Assembly: GCF_003248355.1 (NCBI RefSeq)
Contig: NZ_QKWY01000001.1
Span: forward strand, 1,694,001 to 1,758,000
Length of the DNA stretch: 64,000 nt
Direction of reading: 5' to 3'
DNA from: Streptomyces sp. AC1-42W
GTDB lineage: Bacteria; Actinomycetota; Actinomycetes; Streptomycetales; Streptomycetaceae
Below, one piece after another: positions 49,618 through 59,150 of this stretch (position 1 is its first letter; every line of letters starts with the position of its first letter). The position numbers and the translations under genes are program-made. Below the pieces are notes generated by a model. The model did not search any database. It was not told the origin of the DNA and worked only from the letters and a program-made list of their open reading frames with translations.

Positions 49618-50688
49618 ATGTCCTCCGCGCTGACCGACCTGTGCCGGTACCCGATCGTGCAGGCCCCCATGGCCGGCGGCCCTTCCTGTCCGCAGCTCGC
49701 CGCCGCCGTCTCCGAGGCCGGCGGGCTCGGCTTCCTGGCCGGCGGGTACAAGACGGCGGACGCCGTGCGCGACGAGATCGCCCAGATGCGCGCACTGACC
49801 GCGCAGCCCTTCGGCGTCAACCTCTTCATGCCGCAGCACAACCCCGCCGACCCGGCCGTCCTGGACGGATACGCCCGGCAGCTCGCGGGCGAGGCCGCCT
49901 GCTACGAGACCGCCCTCGGCGACCCGGACGTCTCCGGCGACGACGGTTACGAGGACAAGCTCGCCGTCCTCCTCGACACCCCGGTCCCGGTCGTCTCCTT
50001 CACCTTCGGCTGCCCCTCGCGCGACACCCTCGACGCGTTCGCCGCGGCCGGTACGTACACCGTCGTCACGGTCACCTCGCCCGAGGAGGCCCAGGCCGCC
50101 CAGTGGGCCGGGGCCGACGCCGTCTGCGCCCAGGGCACCGAGGCCGGCGGCCACCGCTCCACCTTCCGGGACGACCCCGCCGACGACGGCGGGACCGGGC
50201 TGCTGAGCCTGGTCGCCCAGGTCCGCGAGACCGTGCAGATACCGGTCGTCGCCGCGGGCGGCATCATGCGCGGCTCCCAGATCGCCGGGGTGCTCGCGGC
50301 GGGCGCCGACGCCGCCCAGCTCGGCACCGCCTTCGTGGCCTGCCCCGAGTCCGGCGCGCACGCCCTGCACAAACAGGCCCTGACCAACCCGCTGTTCGTC
50401 CGCACCACCCTCACCAGGGCGTTCTCCGGGCGCCCGGCACGCGGCCTGGTCAACCGCTTCGTACGCGAGCACGGGCCGCACGCGCCCGCCGCCTACCCCC
50501 AGCTCCACCACATGACCTCCGTGCTGCGCCGGGCCGCGGCGCGCGCCGGGGACGCGCAGGGCATGGCCCTGTGGGCCGGGCAGGGCCACCGGATGGCCCG
50601 CGAGCTGCCCGCCGGCCGGCTGGTCCGGCTGCTCGCCGACGAACTGGACGCCGCACGCACGGCCGTGAGCACGAGGAGTACCCAGTGA
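49618..50688 (+). CDS. Nitronate monooxygenase family FMN oxidoreductase
   Basis: A 356-residue TIM-barrel flavoenzyme. It shows YPIVQAPMAGGPSCPQLAAAVSEAGGLGFLAGGYK at the start, VCAQGTEAGGHRSTF (FMN and substrate site), VVAAGGIMRG and AQLGTAFVACPESGAH. NMO enzymes oxidise alkyl nitronates, but this large family also includes other activities. GTGA overlaps the rsmE start, so both are in one operon. A leaderless start is possible: CACGAT lies 6 bases before ATG 49618. Confidence 0.85.
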   Translation: MSSALTDLCRYPIVQAPMAGGPSCPQLAAAVSEAGGLGFLAGGYKTADAVRDEIAQMRALTAQPFGVNLFMPQHNPADPAVLDGYARQLAGEAACYETALGDPDVSGDDGYEDKLAVLLDTPVPVVSFTFGCPSRDTLDAFAAAGTYTVVTVTSPEEAQAAQWAGADAVCAQGTEAGGHRSTFRDDPADDGGTGLLSLVAQVRETVQIPVVAAGGIMRGSQIAGVLAAGADAAQLGTAFVACPESGAHALHKQALTNPLFVRTTLTRAFSGRPARGLVNRFVREHGPHAPAAYPQLHHMTSVLRRAAARAGDAQGMALWAGQGHRMARELPAGRLVRLLADELDAARTAVSTRSTQ

Positions 50689-51431
50689 CGGCACCCGTCT
50701 TCGTCGTCGAAGAACTGCCGGACGCCCCCGAGTTGGTCCTCGACGGGCCCGAGGGACGCCACGCCGTCTCGGTGAAGCGCCTGCGCACCGGCGAGGAGGT
50801 CGTCCTGACGGACGGCCGGGGCCGGTGGGCACGCGGCGTCGTACGCGCCGCCGAGGGCAAGGACCGGCTGGTCGTCGGCGAACTGGACCCGGTCCGCGAG
50901 GAGCGGCTGCCCGCCCCGCGCATCACCGTCGTCCAGGCCCTGCCCAAGGGGGACCGGGGCGAGGTCGCCGTGGAGACGATGACCGAGACCGGCGTGGACG
51001 CGATCGTGCCCTGGCAGGCGGGGCGCTGCATCACCCAGTGGAAGGGCGACCGCGGCCTCAAGTCCCTGGCGAAGTGGCGCGGTACGGCCCGCGAGGCCGG
51101 CAAGCAGTCCCGCCGGGTGCTGTTCCCGCAGGTGGCGGATCTGGCCACCACCAAGCAGGTCGCGGCCCTGCTGGCGGCGGCCGACTTCGCCGCCGTGCTG
51201 CACGAGGACCGCGACCACGACAGCGAACCGCTGGCCACCGTCGAACTGCCCGGCGAGGGCGAGATCGTGCTCGTCGTCGGACCCGAGGGCGGCGTCTCCC
51301 CGGAGGAACTGGCCGTGTTCACCGCGGCCGGGGCCCGCGTCTGCCGGCTCGGCCCCACCGTGCTGCGCACCTCGACGGCCGGCACCGCGGCCACCGCCCT
51401 GCTGCTCGGACGCACGGGGCGCTGGTCGTAA
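50685..51431 (+). CDS. rsmE: 16S rRNA (uracil-1498-N3)-methyltransferase
   Basis: A 248-residue SPOUT-class RNA methyltransferase. A PUA-like N-terminal domain (FVVEELPDAPELVLDGPEGRHAVSVKRLRTG) is followed by the knotted C-terminal region with LVVGPEGGVSPEELAVF and LGPTVLRTSTAGTAA, which form the SAM site. It methylates U1498 in helix 44 of 16S rRNA. GTG 50685 overlaps the previous stop as GTGA, with GAGGAG upstream. The hrcA-dnaJ ... rsmE order is common in bacteria. Confidence 0.93.
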   Translation: MTAPVFVVEELPDAPELVLDGPEGRHAVSVKRLRTGEEVVLTDGRGRWARGVVRAAEGKDRLVVGELDPVREERLPAPRITVVQALPKGDRGEVAVETMTETGVDAIVPWQAGRCITQWKGDRGLKSLAKWRGTAREAGKQSRRVLFPQVADLATTKQVAALLAAADFAAVLHEDRDHDSEPLATVELPGEGEIVLVVGPEGGVSPEELAVFTAAGARVCRLGPTVLRTSTAGTAATALLLGRTGRWS

Positions 51432-51503
51432 CCGGCCCCCGAAGGGGTGGATGTGCCCGGAAGCGGCCTACCGCACCGCCCGTTGTGGTGGGAAGCTGCC
51501 CGT

Positions 51504-52046
51504 ATGGGGACATCAAGGGCATGGGGCCGTCCGGCGGCCCGACGCTTTCCGGCCGTACTCTGCCTCGCCGTCGCGGCCGTCACCGGCCTCGCCGCCTGCG
51601 AACCGGCCGACGGGATCGGCGCGTTGAACACCGCATCGGTGGCGCTGACCACCGACCACACCGCCACCCGCGCCCTGGAGCACGAAGGCGTCCGGGTGCG
51701 CTGGCTGACCTGTATGGCCTCGCTCGAAGGAAACGGCGCCAAGGAGGCCGGCACCGCCTCCGGAGCACCCGCCGCCACCCGCCGCACCGCCCGCGTGGAC
51801 TGCGACGGCCGGACGGAGGACGGCCGGACCATCGCGCTCGGCGGCCAGGTCACCCAGGCGGTCGAAGGGCGGTGCGTACGCGGCGACATGACCGCGAAGA
51901 CCGGCGGACGCACCGTCTTCCGGGCCACCCTCCTCGGCAACTGCGCGGCGCCCGCCACCAGCCGGCCGCCCGCCGGAGCACCGGGGCAGGGCGTGCGCCC
52001 GACCGTCACGGTGACCGTGACGGTCACCGCTCAACCCGGCAAGTAG
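51504..52046 (+). CDS. Predicted lipoprotein with TVTVTVT tail
   Basis: A 180-residue secreted protein. ATG 51504 gives a signal peptide with Arg13-Arg14, a hydrophobic core (FPAVLCLAVAAVTG) and the lipobox L-A-A-C with Cys32. The mature part has four further cysteines and no recognised domain. The end encodes alternating Thr-Val because the DNA is a perfect inverted repeat at 52002-52024. A longer start (GTG/ATG at about 51447) lacks a signal peptide start and is disfavoured. Probably membrane-anchored outside the cell; function unknown. Confidence 0.7.
   Translation: MGTSRAWGRPAARRFPAVLCLAVAAVTGLAACEPADGIGALNTASVALTTDHTATRALEHEGVRVRWLTCMASLEGNGAKEAGTASGAPAATRRTARVDCDGRTEDGRTIALGGQVTQAVEGRCVRGDMTAKTGGRTVFRATLLGNCAAPATSRPPAGAPGQGVRPTVTVTVTVTAQPGK
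52002..52024. repeat. 11-bp perfect inverted repeat inside the lipoprotein gene
   Basis: ACCGTCACGGT (52002-52012), one base, ACCGTGACGGT (52014-52024). It encodes the Thr-Val run and could also form a hairpin near the gene end. Confidence 0.6.
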
Positions 52047-52181
52047 CCGCGTGAAAGCGCCGGTTGCCCTACCCCGGTGGTCCGCATACCCCGCGGGCAC
52101 ACCCGGACGCACCGCCGCAGCCGCCCCGGCGGCGCACGACGTACTCCGGCCAACCCCGTGCCACCAGGCATGCCCGCGGCC

Positions 52182-52187
52182 TAGGGT
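52182..52187 (+). promoter_or_regulatory. -10 box of a leaderless promoter for the tricorn-like protease
   Basis: TAGGGT, 6 bases before GTG 52194, with no Shine-Dalgarno sequence. Confidence 0.55.
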
Positions 52188-52193
52188 GACCGT

Positions 52194-55100
52194 GTGACAC
52201 AGCCTTCCTACCTCCGGTACCCCCATGTCCAGGGTGATCAGATCGCCTTCACCGCCGAGGACGACGTCTGGCTCGCGCCGCTCGACGGCGGCCGGGCATG
52301 GCGGGTCAGCGCAGACAACCGTCCCGTCACCCAGCCGCGCATATCTCCCGACGGCACCCTCGTCGCCTGGACCTCCACCCGCGACGGGGCGCCCGAGGTG
52401 CACATCGCCCCCGCGGACGGCGGACCCTCCCGGCGGCTCACCCACTGGGGCGACGCCCGCACCACCGTGCGCGGCTGGACCCCCGAAGGAGACGTACTGG
52501 TCACCAGCACCCAGGGCCAGGTCTCGCTGCGCCGCACCTGGGCGCGGGCCGTCCCGGTCGACGGCGGCCCCGCGCGGACCCTCCCGTACGGGCCCGTGGG
52601 CTCCCTCGCGTACGGGCCCGGCGGACGCGTCCTGCTGCTCTCGGCCACCATGGGCCGCGAGGCCGCCGCCTGGAAGCGCTACCGGGGCGGCACGGCCGGC
52701 AAGCTCTGGATCGCCACCGGGGACGACCCGCTGGACTTCGTCCGGGTCCACGCCGGCCTCGACGGCAACATCGAGTGCCCGATGTGGGTGGGGGAGCGCA
52801 TCGCGTTCCTCTCCGACCACGAGGGCGTCGGCGCCCTCTACTCCTCCCTGCCGGACGGCACCGGGCTGCGCCGGCACACCCCCGTCGACGGCTTCTACGC
52901 CCGGCACGCCACCACGGACGGCACCCGGGTCGTCCACGCGAGCGCCGGTGAACTGTGGCTGCTGGACGACCTGGAGAGCGAGCCGCGCCGGGTCGAGGTC
53001 CGGCTCGGCGGCCAGCGCGCCGACCTCCAGCCCTACCCGCTGCACTCCGACAGCCACCTGACCAGCGCCTCGCCCGACCGCACCGGCCGGGGCAGCGCCG
53101 TCTGCACCCGGGGCGCCGTCCACTGGGTCACCCACCGCGAGGGCCCGGCCCGCGCGCTCGCCGCCGAACCCGGTGTACGGGCCCGGTTGCCGCGCACCTT
53201 CCAGGCCGACGGCGACCAGCAGGTCGTCTGGGTCACCGACGCCGAGGGCGACGACGCGCTGGAGATCGCCCCCGCCACCGGCACCGCCCCCGGCGCCGTG
53301 CCGCACCGCCTCGCGGCCGGCCGGCTCGGCCGCGTCCTGGACCTCGTCCCCGCCCCGGACGGCAGCCGGTTCGCGGTCGCCGCCCACGACGGGCGGGTGC
53401 TCGTCGTCGAGCGGGAGAGCGGCGAGATCCACGAGGTGGACCGCAGCGAGTACGGCGACGCCTCCGGCCTCGCCTGGTCGCCCGACTCCGCCTGGCTCGC
53501 CTGGTCGCACCCCGGCCCCGAGCCGCTCAGCCAGATCAAGCTCGTCCACATCGCCGACCTCGCGGTCCACGACGCGACCCCGCTGCGGTTCCGGGACTTC
53601 GCGCCCGCCTTCACCGGGGACGGCAAGCACCTCGCCTTCCTCTCCGAGCGCGCCTTCGACCCCGTCTACGACGCGCACGTCTTCGACATGGCGTTCATCG
53701 GCTCCTGCCGGCCGCATCTGCTGACGCTCGCGGCGACCACCCCGTCCCCGTTCGGCCCGCAACTGCACGGCCGGCCCACGGAGAAGGAGAAGGGCGGCGA
53801 CGGCGAGGACAACCCCACCGCGCTCCCCATCACCCGCATCGACCTGGACGGCCTCGCCGACCGGATCGTGCCCCTTCCCGTCGAAGCCGCCGTCTACTCC
53901 TCGCTGCGGGCCGCGCGCGACGGACTGCTCTGGCTGCGCCACCCGCTCACCGGCGTCCTCGGCACCAGCGGCGCCGGGCCCGACTCCCGCCGCCCCGACA
54001 CCGTCCTGGAACGCTACGACCTGGAGAAGCTGCGCTGCGAGGAACTCTCCTCCGACGTCGGCGGTTTCGCGGTCAGCGGTGACGGGAAGCGCCTCGCGAT
54101 CATCAACCGCGGCAAGCTGTCCGTCGTCCCCTCCGACAGCCGGGTGCCCGCCGGTGACGACGACCACGACGACGCCGTCACCGTCGACCTGTCCCGCATC
54201 CGCCGCACCCTCGACCCGGCCGCCGAGTGGCGCCAGATGTACGAGGAGACCGGGCGCCTCATGCGGGACAACTACTGGCGCCCCGACATGGGCGGCGTCG
54301 ACTGGGACGGCGTCCTGGACCGCTACCGCCCGGTCCTGGAACGGGTCGCGACCCACGACGACCTCATCGACCTGCTCTGGGAGGTCCACGGCGAGCTGGG
54401 CACCTCGCACGCCTATGTGACCCCGCCCGGCGGCTGGCGCGACGAGGCCGCCCGGCAGGGGCTCCTCGGCGCGGACCTGTCGCGCGGGGAGGACGGCGGC
54501 TGGCGCGTCGACCGCGTCCTGCCCTCGGAGACCTCGGACCCGGCGGCCCGCTCGCCGCTCGCCGCGCCCGGCGTCGCCGTACGGGCCGGGGATACGATCG
54601 TCGCCGTCGACGGGCAGCCCGTCGACGCCCTGACCGGGCCCGCGCCGCTGCTCACCGGCTCGGCCGGCAAGCCCGTCGAGCTGACGGTCGCCCCGGCGGA
54701 CGGGGGCGAGCGGCGCCATGTCGTCGTCGTACCCGTCGCCGACGAGGAGGCCCTGCGCTACCACGCGTGGGTCGCCGACCGGCGGGCGTACGTCCACGAG
54801 CGGTCCGGCGGCCGGCTCGGCTACCTCCACGTCCCGGACATGGTGGGCGCCGGCTGGGCCCAGATCCACCGCGACCTGCGCACCGAGATGGCGCGCGAGG
54901 GCCTCGTCGTGGACGTCCGGGAGAACCGCGGCGGCCACACCTCGCAGCTCGTCGTGGAGAAGCTGGCCCGCCGCATCGTCGGCTGGGACCTGCCGCGCGG
55001 CATGCGCCCCGCCAGCTATCCGGCCGACGCGCCGCGCGGCCCGGTGGTCGCCGTCGCGAACGAGTTCTCCGGCTCGGACGGCGACATCGTGAACGCCGCG

Positions 55101-55409
55101 ATCAAGGCCCTGAAGATCGGGCCCGTGGTCGGCGTACGCACCTGGGGCGGTGTCATCGGCGTCGACAACCGCTACCGGCTCGTCGACGGCACACGCATCA
55201 CCCAGCCGAAGTACGCGTTCTGGCTGGAGGGTTACGGGTGGGGCGTCGAGAACTACGGCGTCGACCCGGACGTGGAGGTCGTGATGACGCCGCGCGACCA
55301 CGCCGAGGGACGTGATCCGCAGCTGGACGAGGCGGTCCGGATCGGGCTGGAGTCGCTGGAGCGGGTGGCCGCGAAGGTGCCGCCGGAGCTGCCGGGGCTG
55401 CCGGGCTGA
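52194..55409 (+). CDS. Tricorn-type S41 protease
   Basis: A 1071-residue protein. The N-terminal two thirds look like two beta-propellers with repeated ISPDG and SPDSAW-type blades (PRISPDGTLVAWTSTRDGAP, LAWSPDSAWLAWSHPG). A PDZ-like region (about 750-850, AVRAGDTIVAVDGQPV) precedes a C-terminal tail-specific protease domain. Its nucleophile is Ser961 in NEFSGSDGDIV, and TWGGVIG and NRGGHTSQL are typical of S41. Tricorn enzymes cut peptides from the proteasome in the cytoplasm. GTG 52194 is chosen from the leaderless -10. No signal peptide is seen. Confidence 0.92.
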   Translation: MTQPSYLRYPHVQGDQIAFTAEDDVWLAPLDGGRAWRVSADNRPVTQPRISPDGTLVAWTSTRDGAPEVHIAPADGGPSRRLTHWGDARTTVRGWTPEGDVLVTSTQGQVSLRRTWARAVPVDGGPARTLPYGPVGSLAYGPGGRVLLLSATMGREAAAWKRYRGGTAGKLWIATGDDPLDFVRVHAGLDGNIECPMWVGERIAFLSDHEGVGALYSSLPDGTGLRRHTPVDGFYARHATTDGTRVVHASAGELWLLDDLESEPRRVEVRLGGQRADLQPYPLHSDSHLTSASPDRTGRGSAVCTRGAVHWVTHREGPARALAAEPGVRARLPRTFQADGDQQVVWVTDAEGDDALEIAPATGTAPGAVPHRLAAGRLGRVLDLVPAPDGSRFAVAAHDGRVLVVERESGEIHEVDRSEYGDASGLAWSPDSAWLAWSHPGPEPLSQIKLVHIADLAVHDATPLRFRDFAPAFTGDGKHLAFLSERAFDPVYDAHVFDMAFIGSCRPHLLTLAATTPSPFGPQLHGRPTEKEKGGDGEDNPTALPITRIDLDGLADRIVPLPVEAAVYSSLRAARDGLLWLRHPLTGVLGTSGAGPDSRRPDTVLERYDLEKLRCEELSSDVGGFAVSGDGKRLAIINRGKLSVVPSDSRVPAGDDDHDDAVTVDLSRIRRTLDPAAEWRQMYEETGRLMRDNYWRPDMGGVDWDGVLDRYRPVLERVATHDDLIDLLWEVHGELGTSHAYVTPPGGWRDEAARQGLLGADLSRGEDGGWRVDRVLPSETSDPAARSPLAAPGVAVRAGDTIVAVDGQPVDALTGPAPLLTGSAGKPVELTVAPADGGERRHVVVVPVADEEALRYHAWVADRRAYVHERSGGRLGYLHVPDMVGAGWAQIHRDLRTEMAREGLVVDVRENRGGHTSQLVVEKLARRIVGWDLPRGMRPASYPADAPRGPVVAVANEFSGSDGDIVNAAIKALKIGPVVGVRTWGGVIGVDNRYRLVDGTRITQPKYAFWLEGYGWGVENYGVDPDVEVVMTPRDHAEGRDPQLDEAVRIGLESLERVAAKVPPELPGLPG

Positions 55410-55415
55410 GACGGT

Positions 55416-55446
55416 ACGGGCGGCGGCCCCGAAAGCCGTCGCCCGT
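55416..55446 (+). terminator. Hairpin after the tricorn-like gene
   Basis: ACGGGCGGCGGC (55416-55427) / GCCGTCGCCCGT (55435-55446) with one G-T wobble and a 7-base loop. Confidence 0.6.
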
Positions 55447-55511
55447 CGCGGGCCCGCCCGGATAGGCTGGCCCGCGACGGAGCACCCGAGACCCAAGGAG
55501 CGCGCAAGCAA

Positions 55512-55871
55512 ATGGCAGGAGAACCCCAACCCGACTGCCTGTTCTGCAAGATCGTCTCGGGCGAGATCCCGGCCACCATCGTCCGCGAGACCGAGACGAC
55601 CGTCGCCTTCCGCGACATCAACCCCCAGGCCCCCACCCACGTCCTCGTCATCCCGCGGCTGCACCACCCCGACGCCGCCGCGCTCGGCGCCGCCGAACCG
55701 CAGGTCCTCGCCGACGTGCTGTGCGAGGCGGGCAACGTCGCCGCGGACGAGAAGATCGACGGGACCGGGTACCGGATCGTGTTCAACACCGGAGCCGGGG
55801 CGGGCCAGACCGTCTTCCACGCGCACGCCCACGTACTGGGCGGCCGCGGTCTGGAATGGCCGCCCGGATAA
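55512..55871 (+). CDS. HIT family nucleotide hydrolase
   Basis: A 119-residue HIT protein with HAHAHV at 103-108 (catalytic histidine triad), and Cys9/Cys12 in [12 protein letters not shown], the usual zinc or nucleotide-binding start of the Hint branch. It hydrolyses purine nucleoside phosphoramidates in relatives. AAGGAG precedes the ATG at 11-base distance. Its TAA overlaps the start of the RNase Z gene by one base, so the pair is coupled. Confidence 0.93.
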   Translation: MAGEPQPDCLFCKIVSGEIPATIVRETETTVAFRDINPQAPTHVLVIPRLHHPDAAALGAAEPQVLADVLCEAGNVAADEKIDGTGYRIVFNTGAGAGQTVFHAHAHVLGGRGLEWPPG

Positions 55872-56779
55872 TGTCCGCACGCGAACTCGTCGTGCTCGGG
55901 ACCGCCAGCCAGGTCCCGACACGGCACCGCAACCACAACGGCTATCTGCTGCGCTGGGACGGCGAGGGCATCCTCTTCGACCCCGGTGAGGGCACCCAGC
56001 GCCAGATGCTGCGGGCCGGGGTCGCCGCCCACGACATCGACCGGATCTGCGTCACGCACTTCCACGGCGACCACTCGCTGGGCCTGGCCGGGGTGATCCA
56101 GCGGATCAACCTCGACCAGGTCCCGCACCCGGTGACCGCCCACTACCCGGCGAGCGGGCAGCACTTCTTCGACCGGCTGCGGTACGCCACCGCCTACCGC
56201 GAGACCGTGCGGCTGACCGAGGCCCCGGTCGCCGCCGACGGACCGCTGGCCACCACCGCCGCGTACACCCTCGACACCCGCCGGCTCTCGCACCCCGTCG
56301 AGTCCTACGGCTACCGGCTCACCGAACCGGACGGGCGGCGCATGCTGCCCGCGAAGCTCGCCGAGCACGGCATCGCGGGGCCGGACGTCGGGCGCCTCCA
56401 GCGCGAGGGCTCCCTCGGCGCGGTCACGCTCGACGACGTCTCCGAGCACAGGCGCGGACAGCGGTTCGCGTTCATCATGGACACCAGGATCTGCGACGGC
56501 GTGCACGCCCTCGCCGAGGGCTGCGACCTGCTGGTCATCGAGTCCACGTTCCTCGAACCGGACCGTGCGCTGGCCGCCGACCACGGCCACCTGACCGCCG
56601 CCCAGGCGGCCGGTGTCGCCCGCGAGGCGGGCGTACGGCATCTCGTCCTCACGCACTTCTCGCAGCGCTACCCGGAGCCCGAGGCGTTCGAGGCCGAGGC
56701 CAGGGCCGCCGGGTACGAGGGCGAGCTGACGGTCGCCCGCGACCTGACGCGCGTCCCGGTCCCGCGCCGCCACCCGTAG
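55871..56779 (+). CDS. rnz: Ribonuclease Z (tRNA 3'-processing endonuclease)
   Basis: A 302-residue beta-lactamase-fold RNase that trims tRNA 3' ends before CCA addition. The metal motif HFHGDH is at 63-68, with [12 protein letters not shown] before it, [10 protein letters not shown] (exosite/zinc), [12 protein letters not shown] and the C-terminal [12 protein letters not shown]. This matches the need for CCA addition, since the tRNAs in the window lack encoded CCA. ATG 55871 overlaps the HIT TAA. Confidence 0.9.
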   Translation: MSARELVVLGTASQVPTRHRNHNGYLLRWDGEGILFDPGEGTQRQMLRAGVAAHDIDRICVTHFHGDHSLGLAGVIQRINLDQVPHPVTAHYPASGQHFFDRLRYATAYRETVRLTEAPVAADGPLATTAAYTLDTRRLSHPVESYGYRLTEPDGRRMLPAKLAEHGIAGPDVGRLQREGSLGAVTLDDVSEHRRGQRFAFIMDTRICDGVHALAEGCDLLVIESTFLEPDRALAADHGHLTAAQAAGVAREAGVRHLVLTHFSQRYPEPEAFEAEARAAGYEGELTVARDLTRVPVPRRHP

Positions 56780-56838
56780 AAATCCGTCACACCCAGCCCC
56801 CCCACACACACAGCACCACTGCGTAAGCGAGAACCACC

Positions 56839-57831
56839 GTGCACCTCCCCAAAGCGGAACTCCACCTCCACATCGAGGGAACCCTCGAACCGGAACTGGC
56901 CTTCGCGCTCGCCCAGCGCAACGGCGTGACCCTGCCCTTCGCGGACACCGAGGCCCTGCGCACCGCTTACCTCTTCGAGGACCTGCGGAGCTTCCTCGAC
57001 CTCTACTACGCGCTGATGGCGGTGCTGCGGACCGAGGAGGACTTCACCGAGCTCGCCGACGCCTACCTCGCCCGCGCCGCCGCCCAGGGCGTACGCCACG
57101 CCGAGATCTTCTTCGACCCGCAGGCCCACACCGCGCGCGGCGTACCCCTCGCCGCCGTCGTCGAGGGGCTCGGGAAGGCACTGGAGCGCAGCGAGGAGAA
57201 GCACGGGATCTCCACCCAGCTGATCATGTGCTTCCTGCGCGACGAGTCCGCCGCATCGGCCCTGGAGACCCTGGAGGCGGCCCGGCCGCACCTGCACCGG
57301 ATCAGCGCCGTCGGCCTGGACTCCGCCGAGATCGGCCACCCGCCCGTCAAGTTCCGCGAGGTGTACGAGCGGGCCGGGGAACTCGGGCTGCGCAAGGTCG
57401 CCCACGCGGGGGAGGAGGGCCCGCCCTCCTACATCCGCGAGGCGCTCGACGAACTGGGCGTGGAGCGGATCGACCACGGGCTGCGCTGCATGGAGGACCC
57501 CGACCTGGTGCGGCGGCTGGTCGCCGAGCGCGTCCCGCTCACGCTGTGCCCGCTGTCCAACGTACGGCTGCGCGCGGTCGACACGCTGGAACAGCACCCG
57601 CTGCCCGCCATGCTGGAGGCCGGGCTGCTGTGCACGGTCAACTCCGACGACCCCGCCTACTTCGGCGGCTACGTCGGGGACACCTTCCACGCCGTCCACG
57701 AGGCGTTCGGCCTGGACCGCGAGCAGTTGCGCACCCTGGCCCGCAACTCCTTCCAGGCGGCCTTCCTCGACCACGACGAGGAGCGCAGGGCGCGCTACCT
57801 GTCGGAGGTCGAGGAGTACGCGTTCGACTGA
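56839..57831 (+). CDS. add: Adenosine/adenine deaminase (ADE type)
   Basis: A 330-residue TIM-barrel deaminase. ELHLHIEGTLEPEL gives His9 and His11 (zinc), KVAHAGEEG the third site, and SDDPAYFGG the catalytic Asp region. The HIEGTLEPE start, GLDSAEIGHPPVKFREVYERA and ERIDHG resemble the adenine-deaminase (type 2, PA0148-like) branch more than classical adenosine deaminase, so adenine may be the better substrate. GTG 56839 is chosen because MHLPKAELHLH begins there. Its end overlaps the convergent MFS gene by 37 bases. Confidence 0.85.
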   Translation: MHLPKAELHLHIEGTLEPELAFALAQRNGVTLPFADTEALRTAYLFEDLRSFLDLYYALMAVLRTEEDFTELADAYLARAAAQGVRHAEIFFDPQAHTARGVPLAAVVEGLGKALERSEEKHGISTQLIMCFLRDESAASALETLEAARPHLHRISAVGLDSAEIGHPPVKFREVYERAGELGLRKVAHAGEEGPPSYIREALDELGVERIDHGLRCMEDPDLVRRLVAERVPLTLCPLSNVRLRAVDTLEQHPLPAMLEAGLLCTVNSDDPAYFGGYVGDTFHAVHEAFGLDREQLRTLARNSFQAAFLDHDEERRARYLSEVEEYAFD

Positions 57832-59150
57832 CCGCCGCCCGCCGGCCCGGCCGTACGGAACGCGCTCCGGGCCGGCCGCCTGCGGCGCAGCACCGGGTTG
57901 CTGATCTCCGTGACGGCCTGCTCCGGCGCACCCACCTTGGGCACGGCGCCCGGCACCGCGCCCGTGGTGACGGCGAGCAGCGCCGCGGGCGCGCCGCCCC
58001 GGCGGCGTACCGAACCCGGCACCAGCGGACGGCCGCCGGTGTGCAGGGCGACCGCCGTCACCGGCAGCGCCACCAGCAGGGTCAGCGTGCCCAGGATCAG
58101 GCCCATCCCCGGGAACCCGGCCTGCTCCGACAGCACACTGCCCAGCACCGGGCCGCAGGCGACGCCGACCGACGAGGCGGACCCCGCGAGGACCGCCCAG
58201 CGGCCGCGGACGTCCAGGGAGGCGGCGAGGCCGATCAGATAGGACAGGACCACCGGGTAGACGGTGTTCCACAGGATCTCGCCGGTGGCGAAGGAGCCGA
58301 GGCTCCCGGCCGACGAACTGAGCACGATGCTCCCCGCGATGACCGCGGTGCCCACCCCGATCGGGACGGCCCGGCCGAGCCGCGAGCCGAGCACGCCGGC
58401 GCCCATCACACCGAGCAGCCCGGCGCCGAGCGCGGCGGCGAACACCGCGCCGATGGTGACCTCGGAGAGCCCGACCTGGTCCACGCCGATGCGGCTGCTG
58501 ACGCCCCACAGCGCGTTCTGCGCCATCGACCAGACGAGCATTCCGCCCGCGAGCACCAGGCCGGAGCGGCGGTGCGGCAGCCGGCCGGCCGCGGGGACGG
58601 CAGGTCCGCTCGCTCCCGAGCCGCCGAGCCGGGAGGTGGCCGGCCAGACCAGGAGCGCCACCACGGCGATCGAGGCGAACGGCAGCCGGTGGCCGCCGCC
58701 CAGGTGCGGGATCGTCAGATACAGGGCGCCGGCCGTCGCCGAGACGCTCAGCAGGCCCAGGGACGAGGTGCGGTGCGGGTCGCGCTGGGCGGCGATGCCC
58801 GCCGCCGCGACGGCGGTCGCGGTGCCGGAGCCCAGGCCGCCGACGACCGCGCCGGCCACCACCAGCGGCACCGACCCGGCCAGCGCCGCGCAGCCGTACC
58901 CCACCGCGCACAGGACCAGTCCCACGCGCGCCGGTCTGCACGGCCCGTACGTCTCCACGCGGCCGGCCAGGGCGAAGCCGGCGGAGGCCGAGCCGAGCAG
59001 CAGCGCACTGCCGACGAGCCCGGCCTGCGCCGTGCTGAGGCCGAGGTAGACGGAGAGCCGTCCCACGATGGTGGGGAGGAGATAGGCGGCGAGGTAGCCG
59101 GCGGTGAACACGGCGACCAGGGGCCACGCGGCGCGAGGGCGCGAGGACAT
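57795..59150 (-). CDS. MFS transporter
   Basis: A 451-residue membrane protein with about 12 hydrophobic segments. It begins with LVAVFTAGYLAAYLLPTIVGR and contains GSALLLGSASAGFALAGRVE (motif-A region), LVLCAVGYGCAAL and AGLLGVMGAGVLG. No substrate motif is clear. The last 30 residues (RRRPARSAFRTAGPAGGGQS) are hydrophilic and encoded partly antisense to the end of add. ATG 59150 has AGGAAC five bases upstream. It is divergent from the PfkB kinase with a Crp-like palindrome between. Confidence 0.8.
   Translation of the reverse strand: MSSRPRAAWPLVAVFTAGYLAAYLLPTIVGRLSVYLGLSTAQAGLVGSALLLGSASAGFALAGRVETYGPCRPARVGLVLCAVGYGCAALAGSVPLVVAGAVVGGLGSGTATAVAAAGIAAQRDPHRTSSLGLLSVSATAGALYLTIPHLGGGHRLPFASIAVVALLVWPATSRLGGSGASGPAVPAAGRLPHRRSGLVLAGGMLVWSMAQNALWGVSSRIGVDQVGLSEVTIGAVFAAALGAGLLGVMGAGVLGSRLGRAVPIGVGTAVIAGSIVLSSSAGSLGSFATGEILWNTVYPVVLSYLIGLAASLDVRGRWAVLAGSASSVGVACGPVLGSVLSEQAGFPGMGLILGTLTLLVALPVTAVALHTGGRPLVPGSVRRRGGAPAALLAVTTGAVPGAVPKVGAPEQAVTEISNPVLRRRRPARSAFRTAGPAGGGQSNAYSSTSDR

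Noticed and set aside
51513..55922. A very long open frame on the minus strand across the tricorn-like gene, and similar long minus-strand frames over leuS, comEC, obg and others
   Set aside because: High G+C keeps such frames open by chance. They have no start context, no family motifs and follow the codon periodicity of the real gene on the other strand.
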